From Vreelandella halophila (GTDB taxonomy: Bacteria; Pseudomonadota; Gammaproteobacteria; Pseudomonadales; Oleiphilaceae): a stretch of 64,000 nt of DNA. This document shows positions 17,401-31,747 of this stretch, piece after piece (position 1 is the stretch's first letter; each line of letters opens with the position of its first letter). The stretch is taken from assembly GCF_009856365.1 (NCBI RefSeq), contig NZ_WMEX01000004.1, positions 1-64,000 of the forward strand, given 5' to 3'. The translations under genes were made by a program, and so were the position numbers. Below the pieces are notes generated by a model. The model had not been told where the DNA came from and did no database searches. It worked only from the letters and a program-made list of their open reading frames with translations.

Positions 17401-17880
17401 ATCCAGGACTGGCGTGTGGACCGGCTCGGCCGCCTGGAAACCCTGCTGCAGCAGCCGGCGGGCGCCAGTGCCGTTCCCGCTCCGGCGTACGCGCAGACAC
17501 TCAACGCCCGAATTCGCGTTGCCCGCGTCTGGGTGGATGTCTGGCAAAGAGGCCGGGGGCGGCCGGTCGATCGTAATGTTCTGGAAGCGTCAGGGGCGGT
17601 GACGCCCAAGTTCATCGATCCGGTTGCGGAACTCGCGGAGCGCCTGGACGGCGATCCCGGTGCCCTCCTGGCATCCCTTGAGAACGGCGGTGTGGCCCGC
17701 TTCCAGACGAACAAGCTGCGGGAGCTGGAAGCCTATCTCGAGAATGAGGGCTACCTGGACACCCGCGACCCCCTGGACGCGGCGCAACGGGAGCGAACCG
17801 TCCTTCTGGAAGCCGGGCACGAGGCGGATGCCGCCGCCATCCGCCAATGGGTGGCCTGGCTTGAGGCAGGGCTTGCCTGA
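14470..17880 (+). CDS. YhaN-like SMC/Rad50-type ATPase with internal hydrophobic hairpin
   Basis: 1136 residues. Walker A is GPNASGKSSL (near 33-42) and a Walker B is PIFLDEVLTTSD (near 855-866), so the ATPase head is split by long coiled coil as in Rad50/SbcC/YhaN. In the middle (about 395-440) are two hydrophobic segments in tandem (LLAGSAVALGASIAGVYMGL and the following ALVAVVAAGWS), which YhaN proteins also carry. After the head, about 220 extra residues (EQAALPFPSN to the C-terminus) form a domain I do not recognise. Start is the ATG overlapping the yhaO-like stop; the frame upstream lies inside that gene. Confidence 0.88.
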   Translation: MKLQELIITQLPGFGEGLRVEGLAPGFTLVTGPNASGKSSLVRALRHLVSPGSESANGAITLEARFSSGDDGLTVSRSGEQVVWQRNGQPTDAPELPAGDFLRCYWLSMNDLLQAGDTEASIVARLQRELAGGFDLDSLRQDPLFQVKPQQGQREARALREKEQALAKCQRDYAHLDQQRHRLTELDERIEAARAARTGVTRTEQALEWLAARQRRRGADEELAAFPAAVAHLNGQERERLDELEAQRDRLVQQIRDNERQQDDERQKRRDSGLEERAPEAADLAGCEQHLAEADRRIADRASLRERLDEARAREANAAAALQPPEGRTPEPTPEAVNQAGEMAESLRRVRLRMQELEARLENTEGDQEDPESIRTRINALRRWLRQLEPARRYGLLAGSAVALGASIAGVYMGLFYGLQLHWAPALVAVVAAGWSTVQSLQLVLRARQARERAEEAGVTLSEWQLESVTSHLEELETELAAAVYQQEQAQQARAHASEIESLEKQQSQLEGNRQALAEAVGFDPALSGEGAARFLKLAADLDQARSDRRQLEARLASQDSQIEGELEPVRSLLARQHLAPVDDTATGLRAAFEDLKQRSETVTEAEQALSRLQARREELEADHHQQQEAIKALYHSLDLPEDDRVALASLCDQLPRYRELVTTREAERRAEKARAEGLEEDPDLVALVEASDQAGLEERLATLREEAAYYDQWLEERSQLATKLDQAGRDRALEQARFERDRAREALQNVFDDTMVAEAGQFLLGQVDAAHRTEREPAVLADTRDRFARFTHHRYDLWMDERGQIRVRDRLQERDQDLIELSTGTHMQLLMALRLAWVRALEQGSEPLPIFLDEVLTTSDPERFRAIAASLRTLVQDEGRQVIYLSAEPLDRARWEEAFGAPVTHIDLEVLRRGAEVPETGDYRLPEQAALPFPSNEAPDEWAARIGVPPVQPGRGAGAIHLFHLLRDDLSLAHHLIQDWRVDRLGRLETLLQQPAGASAVPAPAYAQTLNARIRVARVWVDVWQRGRGRPVDRNVLEASGAVTPKFIDPVAELAERLDGDPGALLASLENGGVARFQTNKLRELEAYLENEGYLDTRDPLDAAQRERTVLLEAGHEADAAAIRQWVAWLEAGLA

Positions 17881-17947
17881 ACTGGCAATCCCCTTGCATT
17901 CCGCACGCGTACCGCCCTAGGTTTAATGTCTTTCCAACGTTTGAGCT

Positions 17948-23512
<5,565 letters not shown>

Positions 23513-23599
23513 CCTGTACCGGGAGCGTCCAGCGGCGGGGAAGGAACGGAAATTTCGTTGCCCGTGAGCGTTTTACGGCCTCTGGCTCCATGCTGGTTC

Positions 23600-23608
23600 T
23601 GCTATACT
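23600..23608 (+). promoter_or_regulatory. Extended -10 promoter candidate (TGCTATACT)
   Basis: TG-C-TATACT matches the extended -10 consensus TGnTATAAT with one mismatch. It lies 80 bases before the first hydrolase start codon and after the uvrA-like stop. A -35 box is weak. It would start transcription of the hydrolase gene separately from the repair genes. Confidence 0.45.
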
Positions 23609-23687
23609 CGCAGCGTTCACAATCGCATTATACGCGACAGCCGCTCCGCCCGGGCCAGGGTCGTCATTTGCCAGTGAGGCATGCTCT

Positions 23688-25721
23688 ATGAAGGTTGTTG
23701 ATTCGTTCCCTCGCACCGTCCGTGAAATCGAGAACACCTGGATCACCATGCCCGACGGTTGCCGTCTGGCCGCCCGCATCTGGTTGCCGGAAGACGCCGG
23801 GGAGCATCCGGTGCCGGCCATCCTGGAATGCATGCCGTATCGCAAGCGCGATTTCACCCGGTTAAGGGATGAGCCCCTGCACCATTATCTGGCCGGGCAT
23901 GGCTACGCCTCGATTCGACTGGACCTGCGGGGCTCAGGGGATTCGGACGGGCTTATCCTGGATGAGTACCTGCAGCAGGAACAGGACGACTGCCTCGCGG
24001 TGCTGGACTGGATCACCAGCCAACCCTGGTGCTCCGGGCCGATAGGCATGTTCGGCATCTCCTGGGGTGGCTTCAACGCGCTGCAGGTGGCTGCGCACCA
24101 GCCGGAATGCCTGAAGGCGATCATCACGATGTGCTCCACAGACGATCGCTATGCGGATGATGCCCACTACATGGGGGGCTGTCTGCTGAACGAGAACCTC
24201 AACTGGGGCTCGGTGTTTTTCGCCACGGCGGCCTTTCCGCCGGATCCGGCGCTCTACGGGGACGACTGGCGCGAACAGTGGCGTTACCGGCTGGAGAACC
24301 AGGTCCTGTATCCGGCGGTCTGGATGCGCCACCAGCAGCGTGATGACTACTGGAAACATGGCTCGGTCTGCGAGAACTTCGACGACATCCAGTGTGCCGT
24401 CTATGCCGTGGGCGGCTGGGCGGACGGCTATCCCAATGCCATTCCCCGCATGATGGAAGGCCTGAGTGCGCCGCGTAAGGCGCTGATCGGGCCCTGGTCC
24501 CACGCGTTTCCGCATAACGCGCTGCCGGGACCGGCCATCGGCTTCTTCCAGGAGATGCTGCGCTGGTGGGACTACTGGCTGAAGGATATCGACAACGGCA
24601 TTATGGACGAACCGCCGATGCGCGTCTGGATGGAAGAGCATGTGCCGCCGGCACCGCTCTACGAATACCGTCCAGGGCGCTGGGTGGCGGAACCGGCCTG
24701 GCCCTCTGAGCGCATCCAGAACGAAACCCTGTATCTCAATGTGCTGTCAATGGGGCGCAGGGCGGAGCCGGAGGACCGGATGCGGATTACCTCCCCCGAG
24801 ACCACGGGGCTGGCCGGTGGTGACTGGTACGGCTTCGGTGGTGAAGGGGAAATGGCCATCGACCAGCGGGAAGATGACGGCAAATCCCTGGTCTTTGACG
24901 CCGATACGGTTTTGGAACGCATCGAGATCCTGGGCGCACCCGTGGCGGAACTGGAGGTAACGGTGGACCGGCCGGTTGCGTACGTGATCGTGCGCCTCAA
25001 TGACGTGGCACCGGACGGGGCGTCGACGCGGGTCACCTGGGGCGTGCTCAACCTCACCCAGCGTGAAAGCCGCGAACACCCGGAGCCGCTGGAGGCCGGC
25101 AAGCGCTACCGCGTGCGTGTGCAGATGAAGGATGTTGCCTACGCCTTCGCCCCGGGACACACCATGCGCCTGGCGGTATCCACCAGTTACTGGCCCATGA
25201 TCTGGCCGTCACCGGAGCCCGTTCGCCTGACGCTCCATACCGGGGTCAGTTCGCTGCAGCTGCCCGTGCGCCCTCCGCGCGCGGAGGATGAGCAGCTGCG
25301 CCCCTTCGAACCTCCGGAGCGCGGCCCACAGTCCGAGCCGGAAGCGCTCAGCTCCGGGGATTTTCGTCGCACCGTGGAGCGTAACCTGATCAATAACGAA
25401 ACCACCTACCGCATCTACAACGAGGGTGGTGATTTCGGCGGTGCCTCCCTGGCCTATATTGAGGATATTGATCTCACTGCCGGGTACAGCCTGGGCAAGT
25501 GGTTCCGCATTCATGAATACGACGCCAGCGGGGCCGAGGCCCGGATTGACCAGAGCTGCGTTCTTCAGCGCGATGACTGGTCAGCACGGGTGGAGTGTGT
25601 GACCCGGCTGACGGCCGATCCGCAGCATTTCCGGTTACGCGCCACGCTCCATGCCTACGATGGCGATGCGCTTTTTTTCGAGCGCGAGTGGGACGAGCGG
25701 ATTCCCCGCCATCTCATCTAG
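23688..25721 (+). CDS. CocE/NonD family (X-Pro dipeptidyl-peptidase S15) hydrolase, copy 1
   Basis: 677 residues, two-domain serine hydrolase. The N-terminal alpha/beta fold has the nucleophile in GISWGGFN (Ser 125), the oxyanion-type Tyr in MPYRKRD, an Asp in WADGYPN and the His in GPWSH. The C-terminal part is the beta-rich XPDPC jelly roll (VRLNDVAPDGASTRVTWG). Relatives cleave X-Pro peptides, cephalosporin side chains or cocaine ester, all acyl-bond hydrolyses. No signal peptide, so cytoplasmic. It is colinear with two further copies at 28309 and 31807, each with Ser at residue 125. This copy is the most divergent. The substrate is probably linked to the ligases next to it; that is inference. 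Confidence 0.9.
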   Translation: MKVVDSFPRTVREIENTWITMPDGCRLAARIWLPEDAGEHPVPAILECMPYRKRDFTRLRDEPLHHYLAGHGYASIRLDLRGSGDSDGLILDEYLQQEQDDCLAVLDWITSQPWCSGPIGMFGISWGGFNALQVAAHQPECLKAIITMCSTDDRYADDAHYMGGCLLNENLNWGSVFFATAAFPPDPALYGDDWREQWRYRLENQVLYPAVWMRHQQRDDYWKHGSVCENFDDIQCAVYAVGGWADGYPNAIPRMMEGLSAPRKALIGPWSHAFPHNALPGPAIGFFQEMLRWWDYWLKDIDNGIMDEPPMRVWMEEHVPPAPLYEYRPGRWVAEPAWPSERIQNETLYLNVLSMGRRAEPEDRMRITSPETTGLAGGDWYGFGGEGEMAIDQREDDGKSLVFDADTVLERIEILGAPVAELEVTVDRPVAYVIVRLNDVAPDGASTRVTWGVLNLTQRESREHPEPLEAGKRYRVRVQMKDVAYAFAPGHTMRLAVSTSYWPMIWPSPEPVRLTLHTGVSSLQLPVRPPRAEDEQLRPFEPPERGPQSEPEALSSGDFRRTVERNLINNETTYRIYNEGGDFGGASLAYIEDIDLTAGYSLGKWFRIHEYDASGAEARIDQSCVLQRDDWSARVECVTRLTADPQHFRLRATLHAYDGDALFFEREWDERIPRHLI

Positions 25722-25750
25722 CAGGTGGGAACGGGGGCTTCCCCGCCCGC

Positions 25751-26785
25751 CTATCGATGGGCGCCGCTGCGCGCGAGGGCGGCTTCCAGGATCATGCGCA
25801 GCATGTCCGCATAATTGTAGCCCGCCCAGGAGGCCATCATCGCCATCTTGCCGTCCCAGTACCAGGTGGGGTTGGTATTGGCGTCAATCAGCCGTGGCAC
25901 GCCGTCGGCGCCGCAGCGGAAGTCAATGCGCGAGTAGTCCCGGAAACCCAGTCGCTTGAACAGCTTGGCGCAGGCGTCGACCATCTGCCCCCGTGTGACG
26001 TCGTCCAGCTCCGCCTGTTGGAAACTGAGTTTGTCCCAGTAGGGCGAGTCCGGATCCGCCTTGGAGCCGTGGGTGAGGATGGGCGGAAGGTCGGAGTCCA
26101 GCTTGCTGTAGTCGATCACCAGGGGAGGCAGCACGGTAAAGCCGCTGGCCGGGTTGCCGATCATGCCCACGGTGTACTCATCGCCAGTGAGGAAATCCTG
26201 GCAGATGGCTTCCGGTGGATACAGGTCCTGCCTCGCGAGCCACTGCAGATAGACGTGCGCCTCGGCGGCGTCGTGCACAACGCAGTTTTCGGTGATGCCG
26301 AAACTGCCGCCGCCGCCATTGGGCTTGATCAGCGACGGAAAGGAGGTGGGCAGGGTCAGCGGGTCGGCGGTGAGATCCACAAAGGTCTCGTTGGGCACGG
26401 GGATGTCCAGGCTCACCGCCAGCGCCCGTACGATGGCCTTGTCGGTGCCCAGGCTGATGCCCATGGGGTCGGCGCCGGTGTAGGGAATGCCCAGCATTTC
26501 CAGAAATGCGGGAATGTTGCGCTCCAGGTCCCAGTCGTTGCGGAAGCCGGTGTCACAGAGGTTGAATACCAGGTCCGGCCTGTCGCTGCGCAGGTCGTCG
26601 ATCAGGCGTTCGTGGTCGTCGTAGTAGGTGAAGTGATAGCCCATCAGCTCTCCCAGTGAGGTCTTCAGCTGGCGAACCGCCTCGATTTCCTCGTAACCGA
26701 ACCTGTTTTCCACGGCGTAGGGGTAGGGCAGTCGGGGATCACCCAGGACGACACCGATTTCAGGGGGGTTGCTCGATTGGGCCAT
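25751..26785 (-). CDS. D-alanine-D-alanine-ligase-like ATP-grasp enzyme
   Basis: 344 residues. The N-terminal part has LVFNLCDTG and the strand/loop IPYTGADPMG with TDKAIVRALA, as in Ddl (which has PYTG...DK). The ATP-binding loop is KPNGGGGSFGI and the metal site is SRIDFRCGADGVPRLIDANTNPTWYWDG. In true Ddl the last motif is usually E(I/V)NT-x-PG; here it is DANTNPTW, so the acceptor or donor amino acid probably differs. GGAG lies 6 bases before the ATG. The gene is antiparallel to its neighbours, inside the hydrolase/ATP-grasp cluster. Likely makes an amide bond between two amino acids or similar compounds; it is unlikely to be the cell-wall Ddl. Confidence 0.85.
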   Translation of the reverse strand: MAQSSNPPEIGVVLGDPRLPYPYAVENRFGYEEIEAVRQLKTSLGELMGYHFTYYDDHERLIDDLRSDRPDLVFNLCDTGFRNDWDLERNIPAFLEMLGIPYTGADPMGISLGTDKAIVRALAVSLDIPVPNETFVDLTADPLTLPTSFPSLIKPNGGGGSFGITENCVVHDAAEAHVYLQWLARQDLYPPEAICQDFLTGDEYTVGMIGNPASGFTVLPPLVIDYSKLDSDLPPILTHGSKADPDSPYWDKLSFQQAELDDVTRGQMVDACAKLFKRLGFRDYSRIDFRCGADGVPRLIDANTNPTWYWDGKMAMMASWAGYNYADMLRMILEAALARSGAHR

Positions 26786-26819
26786 TGCGGTCTCCGTCCT
26801 CTGGTCGGGGGAAAGTGCT

Positions 26820-26848
26820 TATACAGACCTCTTGATCCAGCGTATCAA
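26820..26848 (-). promoter_or_regulatory. Sigma-70-like promoter candidate for the Ddl-like gene
   Basis: On the minus strand TTGATA (26848-26843) is followed after 17 bases by TGTATA (26825-26820), with TATAAG overlapping at 19. It lies 35 bases upstream of the ATG at 26785, in the 132-base divergent gap shared with the ATP-grasp gene. Confidence 0.4.
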
Positions 26849-26917
26849 AACCCTTGCGTGGCGTCGTGCTTTAACCGATGCTCCTCCTGTACCGCTCTGT
26901 CGAAGGTTGAAACCGAG

Positions 26918-28234
26918 ATGAGTTCCGAATCCCCAAGAGATAACGCCGTCAAGCAGGTGTATGTGCTCGGCATGAACGAGTTCAACCGGGCCAAGCTGGA
27001 GTCCCTGCCGGGCGCGGAACACTACCGTTTCCATGGTGTGCTGACGCCTGAAGAGATCCTTTACGCGGATGACTTCCCGATTGAATCGATGCTCAGCCGG
27101 GCCGAGAAACAGCTCCAGGAGGCGGATCCCGCCCCGGATGCCATCGTTGGCTACATGGACTTTCCGGTGAGCACCATCCTGCCCATTCTGACCGGGCGCC
27201 TGGGGCTTCCCGGGCTGGATCTGCGGGCCATGCTCAAGTGTGAGCACAAGTACTGGAGCCGGTTGGAACAGCAAGCGGTTGTGCCGGATTTCATTCCCCG
27301 CTTCCAGCTGGTGGATCCCTTTCTCGACTCGCCCGAGACCCAGCTCGAACTTGAGTATCCGTTCTGGTTGAAGCCGGTGAAATCGGCAGGCTCCTATCTC
27401 GGGTTCCGTATTGACGACGAAGCCGCCTTCCACCGGGCGGTGGCTGAGATCCGGGAGCACATCAACCGTATTGCAGAGCCTTTCGACAGGATCCTTGAAT
27501 ACATTGAGCTGCCCGACAATATCGCGGCGGTCGGTGGTCATTACTGTCTGGCGGAAGCGTTGCTCACGGGCGATATGTGCACCCTTGAGGGCTATGTCCA
27601 TCAGGGCGAAGTCCATGTGCACGGGGTGGTGGACTCGGTGCGGGAAGCCAACAGCTCTTCCTTCGCCCGCTACCAGTACCCGTCCCAGATGCCGCAGTCG
27701 GTCACCGAGCGGATGGAGGAGGTGGCGCGCAAAACACTGCAGCGCATTGGCTTCGATGGCTCCGCGTTCAACATCGAGTTCTTCTGGGACAGCAGCACGG
27801 ATAAAGTCAGCCTGCTGGAGATCAACACCCGGATCGCCCAGCACCACAGCGACCTGTTCGACAAGGTGCACGGGGTCTCCAATCATCAGGTCGCGGTCGA
27901 GCTGGCGCTCGGTCACAACCCCAAATTCCCTGCTGCCCGGGGCAGGTTCAATTGTGCCGCCGCCTTCTGGCTGCGCCGGCATGAGGACGCCTGGGTGGCC
28001 GATGTGCCCTCCGGGCAGACACTGGCGGCGATTGCCGAGGAGTACCCCGGTACCTACGTGGAGCTGGATGTGCATCCGGGCATGTGGCTGTCCGAGTTGC
28101 ACGATCAGGACAGCTACAGCTACGTGCTGGCGCTGATCTATGTGGGCGCTGATACCCATGAGCAGTTGATGGCCAACCATAGTGCCATTGTTGAGCGGCT
28201 CAGCTTTGACCTCAGAGACGGTCCTGACCGCTGA
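26918..28234 (+). CDS. ATP-grasp ligase, family shared with the EctC-fusion protein
   Basis: About 438 residues. It aligns along its length with residues 130-556 of the fusion protein at 33861: both have QVYVLGMNEFNR / VFVIGLNDFNRE, LKCEHKYWSR, PFWLKPVKSAGSYLGFRIDD, HYCLAEALL and LLEINTRIAQHHSDLF. The last is the Mg/ATP site and KPVKS holds an ATP-binding Lys. The family ligates a carboxylate to an amine or thiol using ATP. The Met at 26918 (MSSESPRD) is chosen because the 47 residues upstream in the frame look non-native and overlap the promoter region. It lacks any cupin domain. It begins the plus-strand series of hydrolase, peptidase and ligase genes. Confidence 0.85.
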   Translation: MSSESPRDNAVKQVYVLGMNEFNRAKLESLPGAEHYRFHGVLTPEEILYADDFPIESMLSRAEKQLQEADPAPDAIVGYMDFPVSTILPILTGRLGLPGLDLRAMLKCEHKYWSRLEQQAVVPDFIPRFQLVDPFLDSPETQLELEYPFWLKPVKSAGSYLGFRIDDEAAFHRAVAEIREHINRIAEPFDRILEYIELPDNIAAVGGHYCLAEALLTGDMCTLEGYVHQGEVHVHGVVDSVREANSSSFARYQYPSQMPQSVTERMEEVARKTLQRIGFDGSAFNIEFFWDSSTDKVSLLEINTRIAQHHSDLFDKVHGVSNHQVAVELALGHNPKFPAARGRFNCAAAFWLRRHEDAWVADVPSGQTLAAIAEEYPGTYVELDVHPGMWLSELHDQDSYSYVLALIYVGADTHEQLMANHSAIVERLSFDLRDGPDR

Positions 28235-28308
28235 TGCCGCCGTGTTCGCTGACCCGGGCGGTTGCCCGGTTCGGCTCTACTATTGCCTTGTCGTTCGAGG
28301 AGATGTGA

Positions 28309-30330
28309 ATGCACACAAGGAGCGATTGGCCCAGGGCGGTTCGGGAACTGGAAAACGTATGGATTCCCATGCCGGACGGCTGCCATCTTGCCGCGCGGAT
28401 ATGGCTGCCCGAGGATGCCGAGGCGCATCCGGTGCCGGCCATCCTGGAATACATTCCCTACCGCAAGGCCGACCTGCGCACCAAGGAAGATTCCATCAAT
28501 CACCCTTATTACGCGGGCCATGGCTATGCCGGTGTGCGGGTGGACATCCGTGGCAGCGGCGAGTCCGAGGGTGTGCTCACGGATGAATACACGCAACAGG
28601 AGCTCGACGACGGACTGGCGATTCTGAGCTGGATCGCCGCGCAGCCCTGGTGTACCGGCCGTGTCGGCATCATGGGGATCTCCTGGGGTGGTTTTAACGG
28701 CCTCCAGATCGCCGCGCTCCAGCCACCCGAGCTGTATGCGGTGCTGACAGTGTGCTCCACGGATGATCGCTATGCCGACGATGTGCATTACATGGGCGGC
28801 TGCATGCTGATCGACAATGTCTCCTGGGCCGGAGTTATGTTCGCCCACAACAGCTGCCCACCGGATCCGCGCCTCTTCGGGGATGGCTGGCGCGACGACT
28901 GGTTCCAGCGCCTGCGGGACAGCGGGCTCTGGCTGGAGACCTGGAGCAGTCACCAGGCGCGCGATGATTTCTGGCGCCACGGGTCCGTGTGTGAGGATTT
29001 CAGTGCCATCCGTTGCCCGGTCTATGCGGTGAGCGGCTGGGCCGACGGCTATTCCAACAGCGTCTTCCGCCTGATGCAGCATCTGGATGTCCCCCGCAAG
29101 GGCCTTGTGGGTCCCTGGAGCCATAAGTACCCGCACCTGGGTCAGCCCGGTCCCGCCATTGGCTTCCTTCAGGACACGCTGCGCTGGTGGGATCACTGGC
29201 TCAAGAATGAGGCGACCGGCATCATGGATGAGCCGCAGGTCAGAGTGTGGATGCAGGACAGTATCCGGCCCGCGACCCGTTATGCGGAGCGTCCCGGGCG
29301 CTGGATCGGGGAGAATGAGTGGCCCAGCCCGCGCATTGAGGACCGGCAGCTTCGGCTGACCCGCAACGGTCTGGAGGACGGCGGCACGGCAGGCACCAGT
29401 GAGCCACTTCTGTGCCAGTCGCCGCTGCGCACCGGCCTGAGTGCTGGCAAGTGGTGTTCCTATTCCGCCGGGCCGGACATGCCGGGGGACCAGCGCGAGG
29501 CGGATGGGGATTCCCTGTGCTTTGATACGGAGCCGCTGTCGGAAGCGGTTGAGATCTTCGGCCCGCCCGTGGTGGAGCTGGTTCTGGCCAGCGACCAGCC
29601 TGAGGCCCAGGTCGCGGTTCGGCTGTGTGACGTGGCCCCGGACGGTGCCTCAACCCGGGTAACCTACGGGGTTCTGAACCTCAGCCACCGGGACAGCCAC
29701 ACCGAGCCGGCGTCCCTGGTGCCCGGTGAGGCCTATCGCGTGCGCGTCCAGCTCAATGAAATCGCCCAGAATTTCCCGGCCGGCCATCGTATTCGCGTCA
29801 GTGTAAGCTCAAATTACTGGCCCCTGATCTGGCCTTCCCCGGACGCCACAGCACTGAGCCTCTGGTCGGAGGTCAGCACCCTGACACTGCCGGTACGCCC
29901 GCCCAGTGAGGTTGATCGGCAACTCCCCGGGTTTGCGCCGCCCGAGGGCGCACCCCACGTGTCGATGACCGAAATCGAGGCCGAGGCAACCAACTGGTCA
30001 CTGCATTACGATTTTGATGCCAACGCCCATACGCTGGAAGTCGATGATTCCGAGGGGATATTCCACATCGATGCCACCGGTACGGATGTCCAGAAGAGCG
30101 GTTACGAGCGCTACCGGATCGAGGGTGACGATGTTAACTCGGCCCAGGCTGAAACGTTCTGGCGCATGGGCTTTTTCCGCGATGACTGGCGAGTGAACAC
30201 TGAAACCTGGACGCGGATGAGTTGCACCTCCGAGGCGTTCCGGATTGAGGCCACGCTCAGGGCGTATGAGCACGGAGAACTGGTCTATGAGCATGACTGG
30301 GATCGGTTGATTCCACGCCGGAACCTCTAG
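28309..30330 (+). CDS. CocE/NonD family hydrolase, copy 2
   Basis: 673 residues. Same layout as the copy at 23688: LEYIPYRKAD, GISWGGFNG with Ser 125, WADGYSN and GPWSHKYP, then the jelly-roll C-terminal domain with VRLCDVAPDGASTRVTYG. It is closer to copy 3 than to copy 1 (HYMGGCML, KWCSYSAGPDMPGDQRE shared with copy 3). GAGGAGATGTGA precedes the ATG. The gene follows the ATP-grasp ligase by 74 bases and precedes the M20 peptidase by 48, so the four are likely one transcript. Confidence 0.9.
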   Translation: MHTRSDWPRAVRELENVWIPMPDGCHLAARIWLPEDAEAHPVPAILEYIPYRKADLRTKEDSINHPYYAGHGYAGVRVDIRGSGESEGVLTDEYTQQELDDGLAILSWIAAQPWCTGRVGIMGISWGGFNGLQIAALQPPELYAVLTVCSTDDRYADDVHYMGGCMLIDNVSWAGVMFAHNSCPPDPRLFGDGWRDDWFQRLRDSGLWLETWSSHQARDDFWRHGSVCEDFSAIRCPVYAVSGWADGYSNSVFRLMQHLDVPRKGLVGPWSHKYPHLGQPGPAIGFLQDTLRWWDHWLKNEATGIMDEPQVRVWMQDSIRPATRYAERPGRWIGENEWPSPRIEDRQLRLTRNGLEDGGTAGTSEPLLCQSPLRTGLSAGKWCSYSAGPDMPGDQREADGDSLCFDTEPLSEAVEIFGPPVVELVLASDQPEAQVAVRLCDVAPDGASTRVTYGVLNLSHRDSHTEPASLVPGEAYRVRVQLNEIAQNFPAGHRIRVSVSSNYWPLIWPSPDATALSLWSEVSTLTLPVRPPSEVDRQLPGFAPPEGAPHVSMTEIEAEATNWSLHYDFDANAHTLEVDDSEGIFHIDATGTDVQKSGYERYRIEGDDVNSAQAETFWRMGFFRDDWRVNTETWTRMSCTSEAFRIEATLRAYEHGELVYEHDWDRLIPRRNL

Positions 30331-30378
30331 GAGCGGGCGTCCGGGACGCCCCCTGTAAGCAGCAGGAAATGACCTATT

Positions 30379-31692
30379 ATGACGGACCATTGCGAATACA
30401 TTGATGCCACCCGGGTTCGGCGGCGGCTGGTGGACCTGATCCGGATCCCGTCGGTGACCGGGCAGGAGGATGCGGTGATCGCCCGGCTTGCCGAGTGGCT
30501 CAATGAGCTGGGTGTGGAGGTTGACCACTGGAACGAGGGTATTGCGGATGTCCTTACGGATCCCAATTACCCGGGCCATGAGGTGGAGCGTGCCTGGCTG
30601 CCGGTTGTGGTCGGCGTGGTGCGGGGGCGCAAGCCGGGCCCCACGGTGGTGCTGACCGGGCACCTGGACGTTGTTCCACCGGGCGATATCAACCAGTGGA
30701 CGATGGATCCGTATTCCGGGTATATGGACGGCGATACCGTCTATGGGCGTGGCGCCAGTGATATGAAATCCGGCGTAGTGTCGGCTCTGGAAGCCTTCGA
30801 GGCCTTTGCCCTGGGCCCACGGGACTTTGCCGGCCGGGTTGTATTCGTGGGCGTGCCGGCGGAAGAGGACAGCGGCCTCGGCACGCTCGCAGCCATCCGC
30901 AGGGGGTGGCAACCGGATGCCGTGGTGGTGCCGGAACCCACTCTGGACGACGAGGGTTCGCCCAAGCTGGTGGTTGCCCATGCCGGCGCCATGTCGTTCT
31001 TCCTGGAAGTGATGGGACTGGCGGCCCACGCCAGCCGTCGGCACCTGGGGGAGAGCGCTCTGGATCATTACCTGGCGATCCACAAGGCCCTGCGCGAGGA
31101 CGAAAAGCGCATCAATGACGCGGAGGACCACCCGCTGATGCGGGCCCTGCACCTGCCGTACGCCACCAACGTGGGTCTGATCAATGGGGGTAACTGGTCG
31201 TCCAGCGTGATGGACCGGCTCACGGCGGAGATCCGCGTCGGGGTGACGCTCGACGAAACCGTGGAGCAGGCGAAGGCGCGGATTCAGCGGGTGATCGCTG
31301 AGGCCTGCGCGGGCGATCCCTGGCTGGAACAGAACCCGCCCCAGGCGCGGCTCATGGCGTCTGGCTTCGGGTCGGCGCATACTCCCATGGAGCATCCACT
31401 GGTCACCACAATGGCGGATGCGGCGGCCTCGGTTTTCGGGCGTCCGGCGCGCATCACGGGAGCGCCCTATGGTTGCGACATGTCGGCCTGGGTACGGCTC
31501 ACCGGGGCTTCCACCGTCGTCTATGGTCCCGGCGATATCGACTGGGCCCATTCCGCGGACGAACGGGTGTCCCTGGAGGCCACGGAGAAGGTGGCGCACG
31601 TGCTCGTCCAGGCGACGGAGAAGCTGCTGACCTTCAGGCCCGAGGAACTGCGCCTGCAGGATTATGGAGAAGGCGTGACTGGAGGAGGGTGA
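30379..31692 (+). CDS. M20-family peptidase/deacylase (acetylornithine-deacetylase/ArgE-DapE-like)
   Basis: 437 residues. The di-zinc site is complete: TGHLDVVP (His 95, Asp 97), GRGASDMKSG (bridging Asp 128), PAEEDSG (Glu 162 base, Glu 163 ligand), VVPEPT and a C-terminal His in DWAHSADE. The dimerisation (lid) domain lies between about 210 and 330. Members remove acyl or amino-acid groups from amides such as N-acetylornithine or succinyl-diaminopimelate. Being between two CocE-type hydrolases and next to two ligases, it may cleave an amide intermediate of that pathway. AGGAA lies upstream of the ATG. Confidence 0.9.
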   Translation: MTDHCEYIDATRVRRRLVDLIRIPSVTGQEDAVIARLAEWLNELGVEVDHWNEGIADVLTDPNYPGHEVERAWLPVVVGVVRGRKPGPTVVLTGHLDVVPPGDINQWTMDPYSGYMDGDTVYGRGASDMKSGVVSALEAFEAFALGPRDFAGRVVFVGVPAEEDSGLGTLAAIRRGWQPDAVVVPEPTLDDEGSPKLVVAHAGAMSFFLEVMGLAAHASRRHLGESALDHYLAIHKALREDEKRINDAEDHPLMRALHLPYATNVGLINGGNWSSSVMDRLTAEIRVGVTLDETVEQAKARIQRVIAEACAGDPWLEQNPPQARLMASGFGSAHTPMEHPLVTTMADAAASVFGRPARITGAPYGCDMSAWVRLTGASTVVYGPGDIDWAHSADERVSLEATEKVAHVLVQATEKLLTFRPEELRLQDYGEGVTGGG

Positions 31693-31747
31693 TGGCTTTA
31701 CCCCTTATCGATGGCGCTGGCGCGAGCCACGCCCTATTATGCAGATA

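Noticed and set aside
26819-28180. 453-codon minus-strand frame over the ATP-grasp gene
   Set aside because: The plus-strand protein has full ATP-grasp motifs and a homologue at 33861; the minus frame has none.
29998-31599. 533-codon minus-strand frame across hydrolase 2 and the M20 peptidase
   Set aside because: It spans two real genes and their gap, and its protein is low-complexity His/Arg/Pro-rich, as expected of an antisense shadow.
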